Origin: Alphaproteobacteria bacterium | Lineage (GTDB): Bacteria; Pseudomonadota; Alphaproteobacteria; Caulobacterales; Caulobacteraceae | Length of the DNA: 9,745 nt | Assembly: GCA_028869395.1 (NCBI GenBank) | Contig: JAGWSE010000464.1 | Span: 1 to 9,745, forward strand | Reading direction: 5' to 3' | Shown here: positions 1 through 5,406 of the stretch, piece after piece | Position numbering within the stretch: the stretch's first letter is position 1 | How the letters are laid out: every line of letters starts with the position of its first letter | Made by a program: the position numbers and the translations under genes | Notes under the pieces: generated by a model | The model's database searches: none | The model's input: only the letters and a program-made list of their open reading frames with translations | What the model was told of the DNA's origin: nothing

Positions 1-48
1 CTGCAGTCGGAATTTGCGGACGCGATCCATGGGGCCTCGCTGGTCGCG
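1..48. other. Unassigned left edge of the window
   Basis: This short stretch lies beyond the terminator of the aldose epimerase gene. All three plus frames are open here. Frame 1 runs to a TAG at 106-108 and could be the last residues of a plus-strand gene entering from the left, converging on the epimerase. On the minus strand an ATG at 30-28 opens a frame that leaves the window, but it lies only about 20 bases past the terminator, which leaves little room for a promoter. Too little sequence is visible to choose. Confidence 0.25.
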
Positions 49-74
49 AAAAACCCGCAGCGCCCCTACGGGTT
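49..74 (-). terminator. Intrinsic terminator of the glycosidase-epimerase operon
   Basis: Read on the minus strand, AACCCGTAG (74-66) pairs with CTGCGGG plus the first two T of the T tract (60-52), around a 5-base GGGCG loop. One pair is a G-U wobble. Five T (53-49) follow the core stem directly. The left arm contains the epimerase TAG stop codon (68-66), so the hairpin begins inside the end of the gene. GC-rich stem plus T tract is the standard Rho-independent form. In the plus direction there is no comparable T tract, so the minus strand is favoured. Confidence 0.72.
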
Positions 75-1148
75 CCCCAGGGCGAACAATTCTACCGAAA
101 TATCATAGGCTAAGCTCGCGCCTGGTTGCAGGCGCGCCATGCCCGTGTCTGTCCCCGCCGGCCACTCGGGACCGTACGGATCGGCAAGGTTGAATTGCGG
201 CTCGACCGCCACGAAGGCCTGGTCCGGCGGCGCATAGACCTGCATGGCCTTCACGTGGGCGCTCGGCGTCGCGATCCTCAGGCCGAGCCCCGACGACGGG
301 TCGCGGATCTCCGCCGCCGCGACCCCGTTCTCGCGCGCCAACTCCGTGAAGCAGTCATCGAGGTAGAGTTCGCCCAGCGCCGCCCCATCCGGTGCGCCGA
401 AGTCGTAGGGCGTCCCCGCGACCGCCAGCAGACGACCGGTCGGCAGCACCTCGTCGTAATTGTCCACCTCGGCTCGCGCGGCAGCTGCGAGCCTGAGCCG
501 GGCCTGCGTCCGCTTTCCGCTGGGCAAGACGAAGTAGGGGTGCCAGCCGACGCCCAGGTCCGTCGCCGACTCGCCACGGTTCTGGGCCTGGATCAGCAGC
601 CGCAGCGCTCCGCCGCTGAGACGCCAGGTGAAGGTCAGCTCAAGGTCTCCCGGCCAACGGTCCCCGAACGTCCCGGCGGCCAGCCGTCCCGTCACGGCCT
701 CCGGCGCCGTCTGCTCGAAGGGCACGCGCGTATCGAGGATCAGCCCGTGCATGGCGTACTGCGCCGCCCCGGGCGCACGACCGCCCCAGTTGCGCGGCAG
801 CCGCACCGCCTGGCCGGCGACGGTGGTCTCGATCTCGCGGGCGTCCGGCGCGGGCCTGCCGCAGATGCGGTTCGCGTACGGGATCAGCAGCGCGCCCCCG
901 AAGCTGAAGGAGCGGTTCCCGGCGAAATCCTCCGGTCCGCCGTCCAACTGGCGCGCGGCCTCTTCGGGCGCGGGCGCCTGCAGCGCATGCACCACCTCTC
1001 CGGAGGGAAGTCGCAGCTTCGCCTGCAGCAGCATCATCCCGCGCCCAGGCAGCACCTGCGCCTCCAGGAAGGCGGGCCCCTCGGCCGGCGCGTCCTGCGC
1101 CGTCAGGGTGACTACCGGCGCGCCGCCGATCGTTACGCCCGCGCTCAT
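66..1148 (-). CDS. Aldose 1-epimerase (galactose mutarotase family)
   Basis: Predicted cytoplasmic enzyme of the galactose mutarotase superfamily, which interconverts alpha and beta anomers of hexoses so that downstream dehydrogenases see the right form. From the ATG at 1148 it has 360 residues, normal for the family. Visible family signatures are PYANRI (Arg94), the MHGL motif with His134, GWHPYF with His203, and VEPQFN with Glu316. By family knowledge the two histidines and the glutamate are the catalytic acid and base residues. A GTG at 1193 would add 15 Arg/Ser-rich residues and overlap the glycosidase by 35 bases; I prefer the ATG at 1148, which begins 10 bases after the glycosidase stop. 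Neither start has a strong ribosome site, so translational coupling is likely. No signal peptide is visible. The gene is last in its operon, with a terminator at its stop codon. The family is sure; the exact sugar is not. Confidence 0.9.
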   Translation of the reverse strand: MSAGVTIGGAPVVTLTAQDAPAEGPAFLEAQVLPGRGMMLLQAKLRLPSGEVVHALQAPAPEEAARQLDGGPEDFAGNRSFSFGGALLIPYANRICGRPAPDAREIETTVAGQAVRLPRNWGGRAPGAAQYAMHGLILDTRVPFEQTAPEAVTGRLAAGTFGDRWPGDLELTFTWRLSGGALRLLIQAQNRGESATDLGVGWHPYFVLPSGKRTQARLRLAAAARAEVDNYDEVLPTGRLLAVAGTPYDFGAPDGAALGELYLDDCFTELARENGVAAAEIRDPSSGLGLRIATPSAHVKAMQVYAPPDQAFVAVEPQFNLADPYGPEWPAGTDTGMARLQPGASLAYDISVELFALGNP

Positions 1149-1158
1149 CGGCTGGAAC

Positions 1159-2463
1159 TCATCGGCTCGACTGCGCCTGGCCGTGCTCGCCACCGGTGGT
1201 CTCGACGGCCCTCAGATGCCGCGCCTGCGCCCGCTGGCGCTGGGCGGCGGGCTCGTCGTGCTCGGAGGGCGGCACGATCGGCACCGTCAGGCAGACGCTC
1301 TGGGTTGGCAGAACCTCGCGCCAGTCGGCGATGAGCTGCTTGTAGCTGCGCCCCACGGGCCGGATCTCGCGGTTGAGGTCATAGAGTCCCACCGGATGCA
1401 CGTGGTTGTGCACCTCGCGCAGGGCGATATCCCAGTCCATCTGGTCCGTCAGCGAATACCAGGTGAACCCCACTGTCGGCACGCCGTCGTTCCGAACGCG
1501 CAGCACGTTGGCCCATTCCTTCCAGAGCCAGTTCACGGCTTCGTCGCCGTTCGGGCCCTCGGCGATATTGGTCTCGGTGTGCATCACCGGCAGGCGATAG
1601 CGGCCGTAGTACTGCCGGGTGATCTCCGAGTAGCCAAAGATCTCTCCCGAGGCGCGCGTCGCGCCGTTCGCCGCCACGCGGTGCTCGTTCGTCCAGTAAT
1701 AGTCATTGCCCAGGATGCAGTGGTGGTGCAGCGCGTTGGCCAGGAAGAAGTGGTACTCGTCCCGGGTCATCCCGTTGTCCATCAGGTACTCGTACATCTC
1801 CGAGTCCACCCGGTGGCCGTAGTTCAGGTCGAGCGACAGGAAGCGCCGTGAGTTCTCGACCTCCGCCGGCCGGATCGCGCTCGGGTTCTCCGCGTGGAAG
1901 TACTCCGAGGATTCCGACTGGATGAAGATCGCGTCCGCCCGGACCTTCAGGATCTCCATCATGGCCAGCACGTTCGCTCGCACGATGTGCTTCAGCGCGG
2001 TGACGAAGGTCAGGTCCGTGGCGCCCTGCTCGTTCCACCAGCCGTACTTCGCCGAGAAGAGCGCGCAGATGAACATCTCGTTGACCGGCGTGTAGAGCTG
2101 CACCCACGGAAACCGCCGGGCGAAGGCCGCCGCATAGCGGGCGAACAGGTCGGGGAAGTCCGGGTTCTGGAAATTGCCGATCCAGTCCGGCACGCCGAAG
2201 TGGCACAGGTCCACGATCGGAATGATGTCGCGCCGCTTCAGCTCGGCGAAGGTGATGTCGGCGAATTCCCAGTCGAACCGGTCAGGACCGAGGTAGGTCG
2301 TGTGCAGCGGCGGCCCATAGCGCAGGAACTTCAGACCCAGTTCCTCGACCAGCTCGAAGTCCTTGCGCCAGTAGCGGTAGTGGCCGCAGGACTCCATCTG
2401 GTCCACGCGCACGCGGCCGTTCTTGATCGTGGGGATGGAGTTCTCGACCCCCGTGGCGAACAT
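1159..2463 (-). CDS. GH1-like glycoside hydrolase (beta-galactosidase/beta-glucosidase type)
   Basis: A retaining glycosidase-like protein of clan GH-A, 434 residues from the ATG at 2463. TPVNEM places a likely acid/base at Glu129, equivalent to the T-x-N-E-P motif of GH1. MHTETN gives a likely nucleophile at Glu297, equivalent to the GH1 T/V-E-N-G motif. HFGVPDW (from His88) and FTWYSLTDQMDW fit barrel strands of this clan. The last 40 or so residues are Gln/Ala/Arg-rich and probably disordered. No signal peptide is evident, so the enzyme should be cytoplasmic and act on imported oligosaccharides. It is co-transcribed with the epimerase. The start is uncertain. TTG at 2502 lacks a good ribosome site. 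ATG at 2463 lies 19 bases from a strong AGGAGGA. The best spaced in-frame codon is ATC at 2475. I give the ATG as the conservative choice. Galactosidase activity is inferred from the dgo genes; glucosidase or another specificity is possible. Confidence 0.85.
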   Translation of the reverse strand: MFATGVENSIPTIKNGRVRVDQMESCGHYRYWRKDFELVEELGLKFLRYGPPLHTTYLGPDRFDWEFADITFAELKRRDIIPIVDLCHFGVPDWIGNFQNPDFPDLFARYAAAFARRFPWVQLYTPVNEMFICALFSAKYGWWNEQGATDLTFVTALKHIVRANVLAMMEILKVRADAIFIQSESSEYFHAENPSAIRPAEVENSRRFLSLDLNYGHRVDSEMYEYLMDNGMTRDEYHFFLANALHHHCILGNDYYWTNEHRVAANGATRASGEIFGYSEITRQYYGRYRLPVMHTETNIAEGPNGDEAVNWLWKEWANVLRVRNDGVPTVGFTWYSLTDQMDWDIALREVHNHVHPVGLYDLNREIRPVGRSYKQLIADWREVLPTQSVCLTVPIVPPSEHDEPAAQRQRAQARHLRAVETTGGEHGQAQSSR

Positions 2464-2481
2464 GAAGAGGGAGATGGCGCG

Positions 2482-2488
2482 TCCTCCT
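2482..2488 (-). promoter_or_regulatory. Strong Shine-Dalgarno AGGAGGA for the glycosidase
   Basis: AGGAGGA on the minus strand is the best ribosome site in the window. It stands 7 bases (counted from AGGAGG) before an in-frame ATC at 2475-2473 and 19 bases before the first downstream ATG (2463). It lies inside the reading frame opened by the TTG at 2502, which argues against that TTG. It therefore suggests initiation at the non-canonical ATC, or at the ATG with unusual spacing. Confidence 0.55.
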
Positions 2489-2509
2489 GGATCTGCGCGC
2501 AAACGACCG

Positions 2510-2536
2510 CGGCCCCGAGCCTGTAACTCCGGGCCG
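2510..2536. repeat. Inverted repeat upstream of the glycosidase gene
   Basis: CGGCCC (2510-2515) and GGGCCG (2531-2536) form perfect 6-base arms around a 15-base spacer, within the gap between the small protein and the glycosidase. This gap (2476-2583) may hold a promoter or an operator. In such GC-rich DNA a 6-base repeat can arise by chance, and no T tract follows on either strand, so it is not an obvious terminator. Confidence 0.25.
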
Positions 2537-2583
2537 GGGTGCGTGGTTCAATGCTGAAGTTGGAGTAGGTCCGGGAAGGGCGT

Positions 2584-2814
2584 TCAGCCTTCCGCGGGCT
2601 GCCCGTTGATCTTGCGGCAGCGAGAGACGAGCGCCAGGTGATCGGTCCCGTTCTGGACATTGCGGACCCACGCCTTGTCGCCGTGCACCGCGACGACTTC
2701 GAAGTGCGGATAGAGGTTGGGGCCGGTGCGGACGAGGTCGCCGGCCTGGATGTCTTCCTCGTAGTCCCGCTCGTGGGAGATCGAGAAAACGTCGGAGTAG
2801 CTCGACAGAGTCAT
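2584..2814 (-). CDS. Small conserved-looking protein, SH3-like, unknown function
   Basis: I do not recognise this 76-residue protein. The chosen start, ATG at 2814, has a GGGAGGGG ribosome site about 10 bases upstream; the same frame extends back to 2883, but the extra residues are Arg/Gly-rich and look untranslated. The N-terminal part is acidic and Ser/Tyr-rich. The core has alternating hydrophobic strands with GDLVRTGPN, YPHFEVVAVHGDKAWVRNV and a closing LVSRCRKI, resembling a small SH3/KOW-like beta barrel; this is a fold impression, not a domain hit. There is no signal peptide, membrane segment or metal motif. It lies 108 bases upstream of and in the same direction as the glycosidase, and diverges from the lactonase. 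Codon choice matches its neighbours. It may be translated from its own promoter near 2850. Confidence 0.72.
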   Translation of the reverse strand: MTLSSYSDVFSISHERDYEEDIQAGDLVRTGPNLYPHFEVVAVHGDKAWVRNVQNGTDHLALVSRCRKINGQPAEG

Positions 2815-2847
2815 AACGAGGGATCCCCTCCCGATTCGTCGTCCTAG

Positions 2848-2855
2848 ATAGTAGC
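2848..2855 (-). promoter_or_regulatory. Possible -10 element for the small protein gene
   Basis: GCTACTAT on the minus strand matches 6 of 8 positions of the Caulobacter-type sigma-73 -10 consensus GCTANAWC and lies 33 bases before the ATG at 2814. I do not see a good -35 at proper spacing, so the assignment is tentative. Confidence 0.25.
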
Positions 2856-2906
2856 GCGGTGACCCTGAACGGCGCCCCAACACCCTTAGTCAGGTTGTCG
2901 CAGGGT

Positions 2907-2932
2907 TCGCCCCGGCGCCGCTGTCGGGGCGA
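2907..2932. promoter_or_regulatory. Perfect 8-bp inverted repeat in the divergent control region
   Basis: TCGCCCCG (2907-2914) is repeated in inverted form as CGGGGCGA (2925-2932), with a 10-base spacer, 33 bases before the lactonase ATG. The half-sites are 18 bases apart, close to two helical turns. A TTGTCGC at 2895-2901 just upstream matches 6 of 7 positions of the Caulobacter -35 (TTGACGS), though no matching -10 is clear. The repeat may be an operator or a 5'-leader hairpin. No T tract follows, so a terminator is unlikely. Confidence 0.4.
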
Positions 2933-2965
2933 TTGGCATGTGGCGCCAGCGGAGCGGACGAGGCG

Positions 2966-3823
2966 ATGATGCAGATCAGTTGCGTGGTTGAATCGGCGGA
3001 CAAATTGGGCGAGGGCCCCTGTTGGTCCCCGCATGAAGGCCGCCTCTACTGGTTCGACATCAAGGGCTGCAGGCTCTCCTGGTACGAACCTCAGGGCGGT
3101 CGCTCGGGCGCCTACGAGCTCCCAATGCGCGCAAGCGCCGCAGCCCCCACGGTCGCGGCCAAGCTGCTGCTCGCCACGGAACGCGGACTGGCGTTCTTCG
3201 ACCCGCGGTCGGGCAAGACCGAGCTGCGCCAGCCGATGGACCTGGGTCCAGGTTTCCGCTCCAACGACGGCGTCCTGCTGCCGGACGGCGGATTCTGGTG
3301 GTCCAGCATGGACGACAATGGCGGCGAGCGGCCGGGCGTCATCTTCCGCACGGGCCCCGACGGCTTCACCGAACCGAAGATCGAGGGTGTCCACATCGCC
3401 AACAGCCTGGCCATGAGCCCCGACGGCTCACGCCTCTATTTCGCCGACTCGAGGAAGCGCACCATCTGGGTGTGCGACACTACCGCCCCCTCTCGCCGGG
3501 AGGTGTTCGCCGTCTCCACGCTGCCGGGCGGCCCGGACGGATCCTGCATCGATGCGGAGGGATTCCTCTGGAACGCCGAGTGGGGGGCCTCGCGCCTGGT
3601 CCGCTACGCGCCGGACGGCCGCGTCGACCGCGTGGTCGCAATGCCCGTTGAGCAGCCCAGCTGCTGCATGTTCGGCGGCGCGGACCTCTCGACCCTGTTC
3701 GTCACCAGCGCCTGGGAGCACCTGGCCGAGACCGTGGAGGCCCGCCCGCACAGCGCCGGCGACCTCTTCGCCCTGCAACCTGGCGTGAAGGGCCTCCCGC
3801 TGCCCGTTTTCCAGATGACCTGA
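2966..3823 (+). CDS. SMP-30/gluconolactonase family sugar lactonase
   Basis: A 285-residue six-bladed beta-propeller lactonase of the SMP-30/regucalcin/gluconolactonase family. It probably hydrolyses a galactono- or arabinonolactone to the aldonate that feeds the dehydratase at 6587. Family metal ligands are visible: Glu16 in LGEGPCW, Asn146 in IANSLAMSPDG and Asp191 in GGPDGSCID; Asn100 in SNDGVLLPDG matches the substrate-side asparagine. Length is normal. There is no signal peptide, so it should be cytoplasmic. Start: ATG at 2966 (GGAG 11 bases upstream) or the adjoining ATG at 2969 (GAGG 5 bases upstream); a TTG at 2933 would run through the inverted repeat and is less likely. It diverges from the small protein and glycosidase genes and converges on the peroxidase. 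The family is sure; the lactone is inferred from the dgo genes nearby. Confidence 0.93.
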   Translation: MMQISCVVESADKLGEGPCWSPHEGRLYWFDIKGCRLSWYEPQGGRSGAYELPMRASAAAPTVAAKLLLATERGLAFFDPRSGKTELRQPMDLGPGFRSNDGVLLPDGGFWWSSMDDNGGERPGVIFRTGPDGFTEPKIEGVHIANSLAMSPDGSRLYFADSRKRTIWVCDTTAPSRREVFAVSTLPGGPDGSCIDAEGFLWNAEWGASRLVRYAPDGRVDRVVAMPVEQPSCCMFGGADLSTLFVTSAWEHLAETVEARPHSAGDLFALQPGVKGLPLPVFQMT

Positions 3824-3835
3824 GGCGGGCCTAGG
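3819..3835. terminator. Possible hairpin across two convergent stop codons
   Basis: CCT(G)AGG and CCTAGG form a 6-bp stem with one bulged G around a CGGG loop. The hairpin spans the lactonase TGA (3821-3823) and the peroxidase TAG (3833-3831). It could serve both convergent transcripts, but neither side has a T tract, so Rho-independent action is doubtful. Confidence 0.25.
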
Positions 3836-4910
3836 GCTGAGGCGTGGGCGTGTTCGCCCCGCTCGGCGGCAGGATGGGCACGGTCACCTTCGGCTGGTCG
3901 CCCGTCAGGCTTTCCAGGAAGGCGGTGATCTTGCCGATCTCGTCCGGGGTCAGCGTCGCGCCGAGCTGGCTGGAGCCCATGATCCCCACCGCCTGGCGCA
4001 GGTCCCAGACGGCGCCTGTGTGGAAGTAGGGGGCGGTAAGCGCGATATTGCGCAGCGTCGGCGCCTTGTAGACGTACTCGTCGCCCGGCGAGCGGGTGAC
4101 CTGGAAGCGGCCCTTGTCAGTGGGCGGCAGCAGGTCGGGGCCCGGCTTGGCCACCACGCCGAATGGCGCGTACTGCCCGCCGCCTACGTTGACGCCGTTG
4201 TGGCAACCGGAGCAGCCCTTGTCGATGAACAGCTGCAGGCCCTGCTTCTGTTCGGCGTTGAGAGCGTCCGGCTGGCCGGCGAGATAGCGGTCGAACGGCG
4301 AATTCGGCGTGATCAGCGTCGCCTCGAACACGGCGATCGCCTTCTGCACATTCGCCAAGGTGATCGGATCGGTTTCCCCGGGGAACGCCTGGGCGAACAT
4401 CGCCTGGTAGCCCGGAATGCCCTTCAGCTGTTCGACGATGTGGGTTTGCGGCGAGGCCATCTCCACCGGATTGACCATAGGTCCGCCCGCCTGCGCCTCG
4501 AGGTCCTTGGCGCGCCCGTCCCAGAATTGAGCGGTGTTGAAGACGGCGTTGAACGTGGTTGGCGCGTTTCGCCCACCGTGCTGCCAGCGGTGGCCGATCG
4601 AGGTCGGTTCGGCATCCGCGCCGCCCAGGCCGATGTTGTGGCAGCTGGCGCAGCTGATCGTATGGCTTGCCGACAATCGCGGCTCGAAATAGAGGGCCTT
4701 GCCGAGCGCGACCTTGGCGGTGGAGCTCGGATTGCCGGGGAGCTGCGGCGGGGTCTCGGGGACCGCGCGGAAGATCTGCCGCGCCTTGGCCATCAACGGC
4801 TCGCTGGCCGGCGGCTTTGCGCTTTGTCGCGAGGCGTTGGTCGCGGGCTTCCCGCAGCTGGCGGCCAGCAGCGCCGCCGGTACGATCGCAAACAGGCTCC
4901 ACGATCTCAT
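3831..4910 (-). CDS. Di-haem cytochrome c peroxidase, lipoprotein type
   Basis: A 359-residue bacterial di-haem cytochrome c peroxidase, expected to reduce hydrogen peroxide to water with electrons from a c-type cytochrome in the periplasm. The N-terminus is a lipoprotein signal (hydrophobic stretch, LAAS-Cys19), followed by a Ser/Ala/Pro-rich linker to about residue 45. Two haem-binding motifs are present: CASCH (Cys87, Cys90, His91) and CSGCH (Cys233, Cys236, His237). The family blocks GRNAPTTFNAVFN, FWDGRAKDLE, GPMVNPVEM and YKAPTLRNIALTAPYFHTG are intact. The C-terminal 20 residues are Pro/Thr-rich. The MauG subgroup shares this architecture, but no mau genes are here, so a peroxidase is the simpler reading. 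ATG at 4910 has GGAG 8 bases upstream. The gene stands alone on its strand, diverges from the small gene at 5048, and may be controlled by an FNR/FixK-type regulator. Confidence 0.95.
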   Translation of the reverse strand: MRSWSLFAIVPAALLAASCGKPATNASRQSAKPPASEPLMAKARQIFRAVPETPPQLPGNPSSTAKVALGKALYFEPRLSASHTISCASCHNIGLGGADAEPTSIGHRWQHGGRNAPTTFNAVFNTAQFWDGRAKDLEAQAGGPMVNPVEMASPQTHIVEQLKGIPGYQAMFAQAFPGETDPITLANVQKAIAVFEATLITPNSPFDRYLAGQPDALNAEQKQGLQLFIDKGCSGCHNGVNVGGGQYAPFGVVAKPGPDLLPPTDKGRFQVTRSPGDEYVYKAPTLRNIALTAPYFHTGAVWDLRQAVGIMGSSQLGATLTPDEIGKITAFLESLTGDQPKVTVPILPPSGANTPTPQP

Positions 4911-4966
4911 GAGAGGGGCTCCGCCAGGCGACTCCTGGAGTCTTCCGGCTCGCCGTCGTCTCGGCC

Positions 4967-4980
4967 ATGACGTGGATCAA
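4967..4980 (-). promoter_or_regulatory. FNR/FixK-like box upstream of the peroxidase gene
   Basis: On the minus strand the sequence reads TTGAT-CCAC-GTCAT, matching 8 of 10 defined positions of the FNR/FixK/ANR consensus TTGAT-N4-ATCAA, with one half-site perfect. It is centred about 63 bases upstream of the peroxidase ATG, a suitable place for a class II activator site if the leader is short. Di-haem peroxidases are often induced by FNR-family regulators at low oxygen. No regulator gene is in the window. Confidence 0.38.
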
Positions 4981-5047
4981 CATTGTCCGTCCCCTTGACG
5001 GCCCCGGCGGCGCATCCGCGAACTGCGCCGGAGCGGAGAACCGAACC

Positions 5048-5335
5048 TTGAAAGTGACAGGCCTGTCCGGCGATCTGGCGTGGTGGCGAGAAAACCGAGA
5101 CGCCGCGTGTCTCGATCGGGCCTTGGTGCGCGACCTCCTCGGGCGCCTACAGGCCTGGAAGGCCCGACACGACGCCGACCGCGCCCGTCAGGCCGGTCCA
5201 TTTCTCCAGATGGCGTGGGACGGCGTATTCGGCGACGAGAACGGCGCCGTGGTGGAGGCGATCGGCGAGGTCGAACGCGCCTTGTCCTCGTCCCGGACAA
5301 CGCTTGCACATCCGAGCCCGGGCGAGGGCGCATGA
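5048..5335 (+). CDS. Small hypothetical protein
   Basis: I do not recognise this protein. The frame opens with ATG at 4967 (122 residues), but I prefer the TTG at 5048 (95 residues), which has GGAG 9 bases upstream. The first 27 codons of the longer form use less typical codons and overlap the FNR-like box and the likely peroxidase promoter. The shorter form starts LKVTGLSGDLAWW, then has an amphipathic, charged, probably helical body (RALVRDLLGRLQAWKARHD; QMAWDGVFGDENGAVVEAIGEVERAL). It lacks a signal peptide, membrane segment or known motif. Its last residues, SPGEGA, look like disordered tail. The Arg/Pro-rich frame on the opposite strand is an artefact. Its TGA overlaps an ATG (ATGA, 5332-5335), hinting at coupling to the mini-ORF and transporter downstream. 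Confidence 0.55.
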   Translation: MKVTGLSGDLAWWRENRDAACLDRALVRDLLGRLQAWKARHDADRARQAGPFLQMAWDGVFGDENGAVVEAIGEVERALSSSRTTLAHPSPGEGA

Positions 5336-5406
5336 GCCAGGCCGCGGCTGCTCAACGGGGGGCCTTGCCGCCCCTGCTGCGCGGCGAGGGTGGAACAGGC
5401 CGATGA
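5332..5406 (+). CDS. Possible 24-residue mini-ORF bridging two ATGA overlaps
   Basis: An ATG at 5332 overlaps the TGA of the upstream small gene, and the frame ends with a TGA at 5404-5406 that overlaps the transporter ATG at 5403. Both junctions are ATGA. The peptide would start MSQAAAAQRG and end GEGGTGR. It contains a GC-rich hairpin (5357-5374, 7-bp stem with a bulge). It may be a coupling peptide that carries ribosomes to the transporter start, or a chance frame in a 67-base gap. No homology is recognisable. Confidence 0.25.
   Translation: MSQAAAAQRGALPPLLRGEGGTGR

Noticed and set aside
126..1851. Long plus-strand open frames (126-1334 and 628-1851) opposite the epimerase and glycosidase
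   Set aside because: They are Arg/Pro/Ser-rich with no recognisable motif, and lie antisense to two genes with intact catalytic motifs. This is the usual GC-rich mirror-frame effect.
2584..2814. The small protein as an antitoxin or toxin
   Set aside because: There is no partner ORF, no DNA-binding or nuclease motif, and the neighbours are metabolic.
2282..3394. A 370-codon minus-strand frame across the small gene and lactonase
   Set aside because: It crosses the divergent promoter region and runs antisense to the lactonase and out of frame with the minus-strand genes. Its composition is Arg-rich and no domain is visible.
3790..3810. GGGC-N8-GCCC followed by GTTTT near the lactonase end, as a terminator
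   Set aside because: The stem is only 4 bp, lies inside the coding sequence before the stop, and the T run is short.
3831..4910. The di-haem protein as MauG (methylamine dehydrogenase maturation)
   Set aside because: No mau genes are present, and the sequence blocks fit the general peroxidase family; nothing visible demands MauG.
5080..5331. Arg-rich plus-strand frame beginning MVARKPRRR, and the minus-strand Arg/Pro-rich frame at 4977-5333
   Set aside because: Both overlap the better-looking small gene at 5048-5335 and have shadow-like composition. Only the last 75 bases of the plus-strand frame are kept, as the possible mini-ORF.
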